From Cardiocondyla obscurior (taxonomy: Eukaryota > Arthropoda > Insecta > Hymenoptera > Formicidae), in NCBI RefSeq assembly GCF_019399895.1, contig NC_091866.1:5191501-5255500 (forward strand): DNA of 64,000 nt, in the 5' to 3' direction. The translations under genes were made by a program, and so were the position numbers. Positions 49,890 through 62,700 of the stretch are shown one piece after another; within the stretch, counting starts at the first letter, position 1, and the number at the start of each line of letters is the position of its first letter. The notes below the pieces were generated by a model. That model was given only the letters and a program-made list of their open reading frames with translations, made no database searches and was not told the origin of the DNA.

Positions 49890-50644
49890 ATAACGAAAAC
49901 ACCTCTGGTCGCTGCTGGATTGCGCTTCTGACTTTATCGCGATAACATTTTTTTCGATCTATTTCGCTCCGTTTCTTCTACTGTGTTCTTCAATTTAATT
50001 TCACCATGGGGAAATTCTCTTTTTTTTTTTTTGTCTATTTCGGTTCTTAACACAGCCAATCCGCGGCGAGCGATGCAAACCTGGATCGCAATTCTTCGAA
50101 ATAAAACCGTATTTAATGCGATTACCATTCTTTGCCGACTGTTCTTTGTCGATACGGCCGAGAAGTACAATGTGTTGTAGATAGAACGTAGAATGTAATA
50201 AATTCTGCCAATATGCGCGATTACGTTATCTGTCTGATAAATAAAACCGCGATCTCGCTAAATAATGTTTTCTTATCAGTACTTAATATTCTTATAAATA
50301 ACTTGACCAGAAATGTCGTAACCTGGCGCGATTTTTTTTTTGTGCCAAATAATCACTTTATTACTATTGGCCATTTTATTGTAGTTTTAAAATATAATTT
50401 TCGAATATACCGCCGTCATATTTATTCCGTACTGCCTATTTATACACGAAATATTTCGGCGAAAAAAATTTATTAGCCTTCCTCCTTCAAATTCAATTTG
50501 GCATTACGGTTTCGCATTCGCAGCTGCCTCCGGAGCGGCTCTCTATTTTCGTTTCGGCGCTATCATAACCGCGGCATTTCCAATCGAGCGTGACTACGGT
50601 CCCGGCCCGCACCTGCACCGGGAGAAGCGTTACCCGCGAATATG

Positions 50645-50694
50645 TATCGATAAACAACGGCTGGGCGGGCTCGCGGGGAAGTTTCCACGTTGTC
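50645..50694 (+). promoter_or_regulatory. DRE-containing module, copy 2
   Basis: The same TATCGATAAACAAC, then GCGGGCTCGCGGGGAAGTTTC with an 8-bp deletion relative to copy 1. Over the 25 aligned downstream bases all six differences are transitions. It lies about 190 bp above the candidate start at 50831. Confidence 0.5.
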
Positions 50695-50725
50695 GATGCC
50701 GTGGAGGCGCCGCGGGCTGCGCGGT

Positions 50726-50755
50726 GCGGAGCGGAGCGGCGCGGAGCGGAGCGAC
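50726..50755. repeat. 15-bp tandem repeat, two copies
   Basis: GCGGAGCGGAGCGGC followed by GCGGAGCGGAGCGAC, in the GC-rich promoter island. Confidence 0.85.
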
Positions 50756-50830
50756 GCGGGTGCCAGCCGCCCAGCCCCGCGTCCGCGAGCAGTCAATCGG
50801 GCTCCGAGCGTAGCCACGGCCATCGCCGAA

Positions 50831-51371
50831 TTCAGTTCACGGTGCCGCGTTCTGCTCCGTGCATCACGTCGTAGCCTCCTTCGCACGGCGGCCAAGGTAG
50901 ACCCGTTGTCACGTGCATGGCCCCGCGTTGACAGCAGCGCGATCGCGGACGAAAAACACCGTGGAAAAGGGGACAAAGCGCGCGGGCGAGAACGACCACC
51001 AAACCTACGAGTTGTGGTTTATCAGCGAGAGCCGCAAGTCTCCGTACGTGTATATATGTATATATAAATGTATATATATATGTGTGTTTTTTTTTAATTT
51101 TTTTTTTGGACGGCCACGAGTACGCGCGACGTGCGTGACGTTTCTTTGACCGACCGGCTGTGAACGGTCGCGTTCGGACACAAAGGGTTGTCTGTGACGA
51201 GCAGTAGGACTTTTTAGAATAGGGGCAATCCGCGTGGGAGTTGCGCGAAGAATTGCCGCGAGTTTCGGGCGTGCGATAAAGCGAAACGTTTTAATCTCAC
51301 CGTGACGACGATTGCCAGAAGTTCGCAAGATTATCTATCTACGTTTGAGGACTACTTCGCCGGCCACCTGA
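50831..51371 (+). other. Candidate plus-strand first exon (5' UTR)
   Basis: TTCAGTT initiator at 50831-50837 within a GC-rich promoter island, downstream of the DRE module. The segment includes a TATATA-rich and poly-T interruption (51050-51107) and ends at CACCTGA|GTGAGTATT (intron from 51372). A weaker early donor (CCAAG|GTAGAC) is at 50897. No long coding frame is present, so this would be an untranslated leader of a gene to the right, or a second promoter of the gene starting near 40.06 kb. Confidence 0.35.
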
Positions 51372-53610
51372 GTGAGTATTTTTTGTGATCGAGCGCACGT
51401 ATTCGCGCATTACGTAAATGCTATTTGAGAAACTAAATGTGTAATCGAAGCTGGATCGGGACCGAGTAATAAGAGTTGCATGATCGCAATAAGTAAAATT
51501 TGAATATTTCACATGCGATAAAATTCGAGAAAAAAATTCCGATGTAATTATTAATATTATTTGGAGTAACGATAATTCAATAAATCTGGATTTAAACCCC
51601 GCGGGATTTAATGTATAATAAATATTCGTTTTGAAGGAAAATCGCATTTGTGTGGATTCTGGTATAAATATAAATAAAATTCAGGTTTTGGACTGGACAG
51701 TCCATCGTAGCATTCGTTAATTTTACATTAATTTTACACGCTGGCCTGCTTTAAAATTTTATTGTAATAGATTGAATAAACGTACGGTCGACAGGATCAC
51801 CGTCGAAAAACCCTCGACTTTTTTCCTCTGCCATACATTTTTGTCGACTTTCCGCGGGGATGTCTGGCGATGAAAAAGTCCACCCTCCCTTTGAACCGTT
51901 TTGTCCGGTGCATTGCATGTTCTCTCGAAAACGGATATAATTTTGGAGCGTACGCAACCTCTCTATCTTTCACTCTCTCTCTCTCTTTCTCTTCCCTTTT
52001 TTTTTTTTTTTATATATATTACCGCACCTCCCGAAATTTGGTACCGATCTTTGTTTGCCGATAAAATGGTACAACGTAAACCGCAAAACGAACCATTATC
52101 GCCCGCTATATTTCTAAAAAAAAAAATAAAAAAGAAAAAAAAAGCGTGATATTCGATTTTATGGAAAAATTTCGGAAATACGGGCGTTATCCGCGCGTAT
52201 CATAACGACGAAATAATATTTGGGTTGCGCAAATATTATTTTGAGAAAGCTGCATGTCAAGCGTATTGCGTTGCCAATGCATTCCGACGCGAAAAACATT
52301 AACGTCGAAAGGTATGCTTTGTTCCCTCGTGTTATCCGGCATAATCACTAGGCGTAGGCATCCGTTGAAATTCGAATAAGAGGCGACGCGACGCGTACAG
52401 TTGATGGGAAGTGTGCGTTATCTTACCGGGTAATAATGGCTTTGTTTCTCCGATGTCGTATCATCGATTACGGCCGGTCGTTCGGAAGGTCTCATTTCGA
52501 GGACGTTTCGAGGAAGTTACGCAGCGAGAGCCTTCAGATCGATTTCTCTTCCCTCGTCGCACGTTTACACACTTATCGCAGGGTGGAAAATGAGCTGTTA
52601 GTATCCTGTTAAAGCTATTAATGGCGCTCCGTGCCGTGGATCGTACCGTATACATATTGCGCGATAGCTTTATCGTCGAAGACAACGTTAACCCTTCCTG
52701 TCTCTAATCTCGCGCTGTGCTCATTATGTTCGCAGTGACTAATCCTAACATTTTCCGACGTATGATTCTTTTTCAAATATCGATTCTCGAGTGATAATTG
52801 TTTCATCGATATATCAGATTTTTAAAATAAAAAAAAAAAAAAATAATAGTAGGATTAATTAATTACTAACGCGTAATTATCTTGACAGCTGTTAGAAATA
52901 ATATTAAATCGATATTTCTTTAATACTGGTTGTTATATGTACTTTTTACTCGAAAAATGAATTCCAGCGCTGATAAAACCCGGGGGTTTTGTCCGTGATA
53001 ACCCGGTGGATTTTCGGAACGACGGCTCGCGTGTGCCTCGTACACGTGACAAAGGCTATTTAACATCGCCTAATAATAATAAAAACTCGGCAGAGAGCGC
53101 GATGGCATGCAGCGAAATGGCGGTTATATATCAAGCGCGAACGTTTACGCGCAAAGAAATCAGATACGAGCGGGCGGAACCGCGAGGCCAAGTGTTAACA
53201 AAAAGAACGGAAGCGGATCCTAACGACCGCGGTGCGCGCCGCCATTAATCACGAGTAACAAACGTTTTAACTCTCTTTCGTCCATGCACTAAATCCTCGG
53301 GGAGGAAGCGAGCGCACGCTCGCCGCGGTGTTTCGTTCTTCTCGCGTCCGTGTGCCTCTTGTATCCGATGCTTTAAGATACGTTCCCATTGTAAAACCGG
53401 TGCTCTAGGCGAGGAGCACACACCCACGCGCGGTCGTGGTTCGGTCACACTGAATAATTTATGGACGCGGCGTATCAGACGAGAAGCGTATATTTTGTAA
53501 TGAAAATTTATGTAAAAGTTTCAATTTTTGTTAGAAAAGCATTGTAATGTTAAAAACCGCGCGGAGGAGCGAGAAGCTGGACCGTGACCCTTCTTATACG
53601 ACGACTCGAG

Positions 53611-53733
53611 CTTAAGGGGGGCACCCGGAGCCAAGGCCGAACCTCAACGGGAATGACAATGGGTTTACTCGCGTCGTTTACACTCTTAAGGGGATCCCGA
53701 AGCCAAGGCCGGGCTCCGATGACAATGATAACG
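53611..53733. repeat. Diverged direct repeat, two ~50-bp copies, 74-bp period
   Basis: Both copies have CTTAAGGGG, then CC.GAAGCCAAGGCC-like sequence, then ATGACAATG. A 66-codon frame (53584-53784) reads SQGR in both, but the copies differ by a 2-bp indel, so coding constraint is unlikely. Confidence 0.7.
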
Positions 53734-53799
53734 CCGCTTGTAGCTCGTCAAAGCGGAAGGACCGCGATCGGCTCGGTCTATTAAACCGACGACGTTATA

Positions 53800-56700
53800 C
53801 GGATGTACAGAGCTCGCCGCATGTCGACGCGAATGCGAACCGAGTCTCTTTTAACAAGGGATGCATTTCGCGTCACTGGGTTTTGTGAATCGTCTCTCAA
53901 GCGCGATAACACGTGTCATAAAAATGTTACATAAACCGGCCGGACATGTCCCCCTTTTTAGTCGTCCGCTGTGACAGAGACTCCGCAGTCTGTTTTATAA
54001 AATATTCTGAAGAATAATGCGCCCTCAGGAGAGGATCCACTCGGACGACATTATGCGCTGATGCATAATGGAGTACGTCACTGTAAACACGATGCGTATT
54101 AAATTTTCTATGCTAAGATCGAGACGAAATAATTCACTGCGAGGTTAGCACTTTTGGGCAACGGGATCTATTACCGTTCATTAATTTTGGAACGTCCGAT
54201 AATAGCGTCGCGGTAAGTCGCGCTCGCAATCAAACGCAGACAGAATATCGGTCGCATCAATGTAAGTCCGAACTCACCGTAATTATTAATTAAACTTTTC
54301 TTCTCTGTTTATGGTGGGAGATAAGACCATGAAAGTAGCAGTGACATTTTAGTACCGTCTGATTAAATTAATAAAAGTGCTCTACTTGCCAAAGAAATTT
54401 TTTAAATATCTATATTAATTTATATTAATTAATACTAATGACAAAATAAATATTTAAAAAGAATATCGACGGCGTATAACGTTAGACAATTTTCATACTA
54501 ACGTCGGTAATATAACGGCGACGAAATTATTTGACGGACTCGCGATCGTTGATATTTTTGAAGTAACGAGACTAATTTTACGGTCAGTCTCTTCGTTGCG
54601 TTCGACAAAGTACCATTTAAAATTAATATCATATATTAGTCTGTTTCGCGAACAGCTACGCGCTCAATGAGAAATTATATTACTCTTCGTATGCCCGGCG
54701 ATTAATTTCCGCGTGTAAAATCGATCACGGTAATTTCGGGAAAAGGATATTATCGAGGAAGTGTGAAAAGCTATCTGTCGCTGCAAGAAATATTTCTCCT
54801 CGTCGGTAATTAAATTATCGCGTTTTCCCTTTTAGGAATAATTTTGCTCGACGAACACGAGCGATATAAAAAAAAAGAAATAAAATAAAAGAGTAACGAA
54901 GTACTTTTGCACTTTATATCTTCGATCAGGTGCACGTTGACACGAGTTGAGAAAATGTGTCTCCGCGCGAAATTCATCAAACGTTAAGCAGTCTCGATTC
55001 CGTCGCATTGTCCGAATAAATATGAAAGCTCGTGAGAACGTTCGCGTTTGCAGTCGCGTTAAATTTCGACAGAGTTATTAGCGTGCTTTATCGCCAGGCG
55101 AAGCTGCATCGCGATCGTCTTTAAGCGGAAATAACTCTCCTCGGGCGCAGTCGAGTTACACGTTGCATCCACGGCTATAATAACGAGTCACGAGAGAAGA
55201 GATAGAGAGGAAACGGCGTGAAACGGAGAGGCGCGCATTCGCAGCCGCATCCGAACAATTCGTAAATTACCCGGCAGTTACGGCGCATAGAGATACCTGT
55301 ACCTGCTGGTATAATCGTGTGTACACGTCGCACACGCTGGCGCAAGCACCTGCACACGATGCTAGAAGTACGTAGTTCTATACGAAATATCGTGAGAAGA
55401 TAGAAAAAGAGAAAAAAAAAAAGTAAGAATTTATATGTACAGTTTTTTTTATTTTTTTTATTTGACATAAAATAAAAAAAAATAATTAACGCGAGACTAA
55501 TTATGAAAACATAATTGCTATTTATTTGTATTTTTAAACTTTTATCCGCTGTGTTTAACCTTTTGAAAATAAATTAATATTTTTTTTTTTTTTTTTTTAA
55601 ATCGATTAAAGCATTCTGATGTGTATATTGCATATGCATGTATGGGCGTACCAGCATGGCCCAGCGCGGGAATCGCGTAGATTACTGCATCTCGAGCCGC
55701 GAACCATTAGCCTGACCCCTTTCACATCCAATAACGAATATGTGAGTCTGAACGCGCGGTATTGTACGAAGACGGCCAATCTAAAAACTGTTGGCTGCTA
55801 GTGCTGTGCAACATTTATAGTTTTCCATCGGTATGCCAGCTTAATGGCTCTCGTCGAAAGTCCGCGGGTTCGTAAGTCGATTCGTAATATTTAATAACCA
55901 GAATTTTAATGACGCGGTGAAATAAAGGGTCCCCTGTGTTGTTTGTACGCTCCGTCGCGCTCGCTCGCGTTTTTATAAAAAGCTGTAAAAACTAACTGAC
56001 TGAGAAAATTTTCGCGTAAAAGGAGGCTAAATTAACGCTGGCGATTTTTCCATTAGACGAAAACGGCCGGGCCGCTAGTTAAATACTCGAGCTCTCACGT
56101 GGAGAACCTCTGGCTTTCGTACAAAGCACGTTTCCATAAACCCGCGTGCACCGCGGACAGTGCACACACGAGTCAGCTGTTTAACCACGGAGAATCGCGC
56201 ATCCGAGGGTCGAGGCAATTCGCTCGTAATAACGGAAGTGACGCCGGGTCGACGTCGGTTAATCGGATGTCGTCGGGTGAGTTCGCTATTACTGCAATGA
56301 AAATGCCGACGATACGTTGCAGAGAAACGCCTCGGGGGCGACAAAAATTACGAATAGCCTCAACATATTAAATAGAGGCGGAACGTTTGGCGATAAAACG
56401 GTCTTTAGATAGTTTTCGTGGTTTTAATTCGTTTCGTCGCGACCGCCCGGCTGCACGTTAGTACGATTATTTTTTTCTTTTTTTAATGTTATAATTTACG
56501 TAAAGTATCTCGAAATCTTTCATTTATTTTATAATCTAACAAGATTTTTTTTTAAACCAAGAGAATATTTTTGAATGTATGTATACATCGTGGCATAAAA
56601 ATAATTTACATAATTCTATGCGACTTATCTTTGTAATGTTGCAACACGCGTTATCACACGTTATCACGTAAGGACAAATTGACGCCATTTAAATGCAGGG

Positions 56701-59700
56701 AAAAATAAATTTTTTTTTTGTTTTTAAATTTCTCTCATTAAAGTAAGTTTAAAACGCCCTGAAAGTAATAAGCGGTGGTTTATATTCCGGCCGTGCCGCG
56801 AGATGTAGAGATTACTGGCATTGTAAAGTTTACCGAAAGCCCTGACGTTAAATTATATTCGGGATTAAGCGGGATTACAGATAAACAGATTACAATGAGA
56901 AAATTGAATTTTTCTTCCCGATAAAAAAAAAAGAAATCGACAGTATTGATCTGCCGGTGTTGTTCGCTTTGGCGAACGGTGGAAAATTTAGCATGTGTGA
57001 TAGTTAATTGACCTCATTATTGATTACAACATAAATGCGGATACGTTTAATATGGTTTTAATAAAAGTTTTATCGACCGCCCTACTTTCACGAGAAATAT
57101 ATAGAAATATCGATGATTTGAAATAATAATAGATATCTTTTATAATTGTCGATATATTGCAGATGCGATAAGAGATGATAAATTTAGTCGCACGGTGAAA
57201 TTGAACGTACGTACACATGCAGGCGCGCGTAAACGTGTTAGACATAATTGAATATACTATATACATATACGTATAGAATGTAATTAAATATCTATATTGG
57301 CCTCTTGGCTATGCCGTTAGATAATATTTTATCGATCTCGATGAGCTAATAGATTAATGACTATTACAGGTTTTCGATAGCATAATCTATGATTTTGAAA
57401 ATTCAACATGCTATAAATAGATTTGATAATTTAGATATGATTTGATAATTGCGTTTTTAACAGCCCGCGGCCAACGATAGATTTATCCGCGAGCCTGTCT
57501 TCGGCTTTTCGTTCTCTAAAAGGAAAACAAAGTCTTACACGTACGAGTATACCTGCAATTATCAAAATGAAGGCGAATTTCGCCTCTCACTGACACGCTC
57601 TCGCGTAATCCGACTTTCCATTCGTATTACTCGACGCGTCGGGGAGGACGAGGCCCAGAGGGGCGAAACCATGTCGCTGCGCTCAGCAATGCTGACGATT
57701 TGTCGCGTTTAATTGGTCGCTCGTCTCGGTAATTAATTGCGGGGCTCGGGCGGTGCGCTGCAATTAGCCGCGACGACGGTATCTAAAGTATTGCGGCTCT
57801 TGCGCGGAAAGAGATACCTGTTTCTTTCGACATTTCGTTCGCGGGAACGCTTCGTAGGCGGCCCCGTCGCCTCGACAGCGACACGGCCCCGAGCTGCCCT
57901 TCAGGTGTGTCGCAGCGATTAATCTCACCTGCAGGCCGCGCGGTGACCTCTTGGAAATTGAATTGGCTTATCAGCGGCGCGATGAATCAACCGTATTATT
58001 CGCCCGCGACGTCACACGTCGCTGTTATGCAAACGCTGCTCGCTTACGTGCCACGCTGTCGAGATTCGCCGCGAGAACTTTTCCCGCTCGCCGTCGAAAA
58101 CGAGCTCGTTTCTAAAACGCTTGACGTCGTTAAGTTTCTTCGCGGCCGTAATGGGAAAGAAAAATCGCGCGACTAATGACGATAAATAAAGCGAGAAGCT
58201 GTTCGCGACGAGACGTTTCCGTCCCGGTGTTTCGTCGCCAAGCTGAATTTCCTATCAGCGGCTTTATCGATCTCGCTCCCGATCCCGTTAGATTCTATCC
58301 GGATATTTTCCGCCGCGACGACCGAGACGCGAGTATTGAAGTGTTCAAAAGTGTCGACCAGCGCTTTCTTTATTCTTCCGATTACGGCGAGGGGCAGTGG
58401 CGTTTTGCTTCGTTCTTCGAAGAAATTGTTTCGCGTTGGTATATATTGCTTTGAGAGTAGCCTTCCGTAGTGCCGCACAGTACAGACGCGCATCTATTCG
58501 CTTTCCAATTTACAGTTTATCGACAACGGTCAGACCACGTCGGGAAAAGAAAACTGAAGACGTGGTAACTTCGCGATGCAGTAATTTCTGAAGATAAGCG
58601 CGGGGAAAAAAAAAGAAGCTCCATGCAACGCGAACAATTGAAGCGCGATTATCAGAAAGACTCGCTAAAGAATAGATGAAAAGATAAAGAATTCCACTTT
58701 CAGCCTGACGTATAATAAACGCGATTTATAAAGCGTGAAACGCCCAGATTTATCCGTTAGAAATCCATAAAGTAAGGTATATTTATTTTTTTATATTCTC
58801 TCGCTCGCTGACAAAGTGTGAGTCTTGTCTAATTCTCGTCATCACTTATCCCGCGATTTTTCGCGTTATTGCGCACGTAGACTCGCTCGCGAACAGAGAA
58901 TCCCTGTTTCTCGAATAATTTGATTATCGACGGTGGAAAGCATTTCGTTGGAGCGCAGGGCCTCGACATTAAGGACAGGAGAAAGGGGGATCGATTAAGC
59001 AGTTTCGCAGCACGCTCGCCCTGAAAGCTTTGTATTTTCCGCGATAAGTTCTCCCGATGGTAGATATCGCGTTAGATTTCTCGTGCCCGGAAAAGGATGG
59101 CGGATCCGTTTTTAAAGGACGCCGTCGTAGGACCGCAATCTCGGTGCTCCGAGATAAGCGGAAATTGTCGCGCACGACCGATCACAATAATTCGCCGTTT
59201 TCCGTTACACATCTCTCGCTCTTTATTATGCATTGTCTCGGGGATTTTGCTGATTTTACTCCTCCTCTGTGGCACAAAGAAAATTGTTTAGGAAAGTTTT
59301 TGATGTCTGGGTTGCGGCACTAAAGCAAGATAATGGCGGCACGAATAGTTACGCATAATGAGAAAAGTTTTAGCGCGTCTTCGAGCACGGCGAATTTTGC
59401 AGATTATCGACGATGTTGGAAAGTTGAAGGATATAAGCGGAGCGGAGAAAATACATGTGATTAAGTCGGTCGCAAAGTTATTCATGTATGCCCAAAGCTA
59501 TATTTAAATTATTCCACCGCTATTTTGTTGCTGGATAAATTGAAATTTATTAAGTAGCAAGTCGTTTGAATATTCGACCGCTATTTCGCCACGTTTGCGC
59601 GCACGATGATTCATACTTGTCGATTGTAAGTGTTTTAATCTGTCGAAGCATTACGTATCGCCGGAATAGAATTGTTTGTGCCCGCCGCTAAATTGTGTTG

Positions 59701-62700
59701 TCATAGACCTGCATCGCGATTTGAATTACCTTCACGCTACACCGAGCATCGCGCCAGTGTACAACTTGCAATTTACTACTTTAGATTTCTATCAGATGAC
59801 CTCTCGCGCTCGTGACGAGTCGGAAGCGATATATCATGCAGCGCTATTTTGATTTTTTATTCCTTTCTTTATATTAAAACACGTGCGATTATGAGCACAT
59901 TGAATAAGTGTTATCTACTTTTTAATTCGAATGCCGTTTTATACGAGCGACAATTTTTTTTTTGTGATAAAAAGCGAGACATATTATTCCGTATCGCACT
60001 GATTATGCATTTCATTGTAAATCAGAGTGGACACGCGAGAAGTAGTGGGCTGTAATCGTGATATCACGCACGTAAATTAGCACAAGTCCACTCGCAGTCC
60101 CCATTTTACCGCATCCTGTTAATGCAGGATGTTTCGCAGATTAGAATAATAGACGTAAATTTCTGATCGAATTTTATCCCTTCTATTAAAATTACTTCTT
60201 TCCTTTTACTTATCAGATCGCGCCGTAATTTTTTTTTTTCTTTTTTTATATTTATTTTTAATCGCTTTGGATGAAATTATGATAAGATTATAACGTAACA
60301 CGAAAATAAACACTTTTGATAGTCATTATTAATGTGATTTCGTGGTGCATTTGTTATTACCTTGGAATAATTTATTTAATTCCCGTAAAGTGGCGTTTCG
60401 TTTATTACGGGCGTTCGCGAAACAACGAGAAATATTCGATGCAAAATGTGATTCTTGTATTTTTAAAATGTATTTTTGCTTTTAATGGAAGAGCCTCTGA
60501 TAAAGTATATACATGCTGCAATGCAATATATTTCCACGATGCCAGAGTTCAGGATGTTCTTGAAATATCCTGGGAAATTATAGTGATGCATTTACAAACT
60601 GAATAAAAAAATTCTGCAGAATAACTAATCCGGTAAAGATGCTGTTACAAAAATATCGATGTACGAGATGTTGCTTTTTCTTTTAAATTTTACTAGATAA
60701 TTTCTGTCAAAAAATAATATATATTTATATATATTTTAAAATACTGAAATTTAGACAGATAAAATTTTAAAGCTTTTTGAATGTTATGAGGCAGTATTAA
60801 CGTTACCAAATATTTTCTACACGGTCGTGTACTCCTTAATGATTTACGAATGAAAAATGAAAAATAGTGTATCATTTTATTCGGCTTCAGCGCACCAAAT
60901 ATTTAAAAATAAATTACCTTCGTTTTTTTTATGTTGCAAATATTCAGCGATTAAAAAAATTGTACAAAGAGAGATATATCAGCATCGTATCGTTATTATC
61001 CGACCACGCGTGAAATCTCGTTGCGCAAAATCCATTACATACGACGCTGTACATCATTTACGTATTCATCATACTGTTTCTAAATAACAATCGGAGCATG
61101 TGCCGCGTCGATAATCGGATGTAAATTTTCATTAACTCCGCGCTCAACATATTCCGTACTATTTTAATGTTACCGGCCGGTTAAACATTACGTTAAAAAT
61201 GTGATAATAGCAAGTCGTTTCGCAAGAACCGTTTAAACATTTTCCGCCGTTTTGCAGTTGTTGCTTCGTCGCAATTTGTAGATAACAGTTATCAGTATGC
61301 ATTTAATTCCCTTACCAAATATTTATTTGTTTACCGATATAATAGCATTACGTGCTTCGACGTTCCGCTTACATCACGTGAATAAACATAACTCGCAATC
61401 CTCGGCGTGCAATCTCATATTCGTTGCAAAACAAAACCATCTCATTAACCGCACATTTATACATCACGAGAATATTGTGTACGAGTAGTTAACTGACTGA
61501 AAGAATTTTCTCGACATTGACGGTCTCGAAAAGATCTGTGGCTCTTGCTTAATTTTTTTTTTTCTCTTTTTCTTTTTTTTGCAAGGTAATTCTATTCTGT
61601 CGCAAACAAGTTGGCGTTTGTAAAATGACTTTTTTGGAATGTCGGACGGGTTAAATCGCGAAAATGCGAATGCGCCGAATTTTTTCGGACTTTTCACCGG
61701 ATTTTCGCGTGCGGAGATTTTAATCGAAAGTTAGCTTATAGTTTCACAAAGCGCTCACGCTTCGCGTTCCTCTCGACTTTAAAGGAACTTGGAGAGGAGC
61801 AAAAGTTTCTGGGTTTATCGCTTTTCCATCAGAAACTTACGCAACGAGATACGCATATGTTCGGTATTTTACCTGAGATATACTTTCATACGTATAATTT
61901 TTTACTCTCGTTAAGCTGAGTTTAATTTTTTTTTTTAAATACACTTCGCCCGTTGAAGCAAATTATTTTTCGATACCTTGTACTTTATTATTAAAAATTT
62001 TGGCGAACGGTGCCGGCTAATTAGCCGTTTAGAATCACACGACTCCTCGTATCCATTGCAGCAAAAAAAAGCCTGCCATTTCGTTCAAGTTATCTGAAAA
62101 ACGGAGTTCTTTCTTTTACGCGCGTTTTATTTCCCCGATGGATCTCTGACCGCGCGCGTTTATTTTATGATATTTTCAGTCATCGATATTGTCGTAATCT
62201 TTATGAGACAAACCGTACGTTTATTCTTCATCGCTATCTCCTCGGTCATCACATTCGGAAAGCGGTCTCCGTTTCTTGAATTTATGTTGGCGTCGTTGCC
62301 CGCGTAGCGTATCTGACTTTGCGCTTTCGCGTGCGTAAAAAGGAAGTATAAAACGGAACGTGCCGGCCCGGGTATGAAAATTTTATTCGCGCTGTCTCTA
62401 TTGCACGACCTCCGGTACTATTTTGTTCCTCTATCTGCGAAAGCGCGCCCTACCTGCGCCGTGCCATTTTTCACGAGGAAAACTCCATTACGGCGTAATA
62501 GCGCGCGATGAATCACCTCCCGCTCTCTTAAAAGCGCCAACGTCGCCAACTCGGCGTCCGAGCTGTAAGAGACACCGGATGTAAGAGGATAACACTGGGA
62601 ACGCGAGGAAAAACGAAACTCCCGGTTCCTTCTGTCATATCTCCGTTCTCACATTTTGGCGAATTAACGACAAAGCGGCGCGACCTGAATCGAATGCTAA

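Noticed and set aside
58173..58493. Antisense pair of protein-like frames (92 and 106 codons)
   Set aside because: Both strands look equally protein-like and neither has splice or promoter support.
61803..61838. Inverted repeat AAGTTTCTG / CAGAAACTT with 18-nt loop
   Set aside because: Expected several times by chance.
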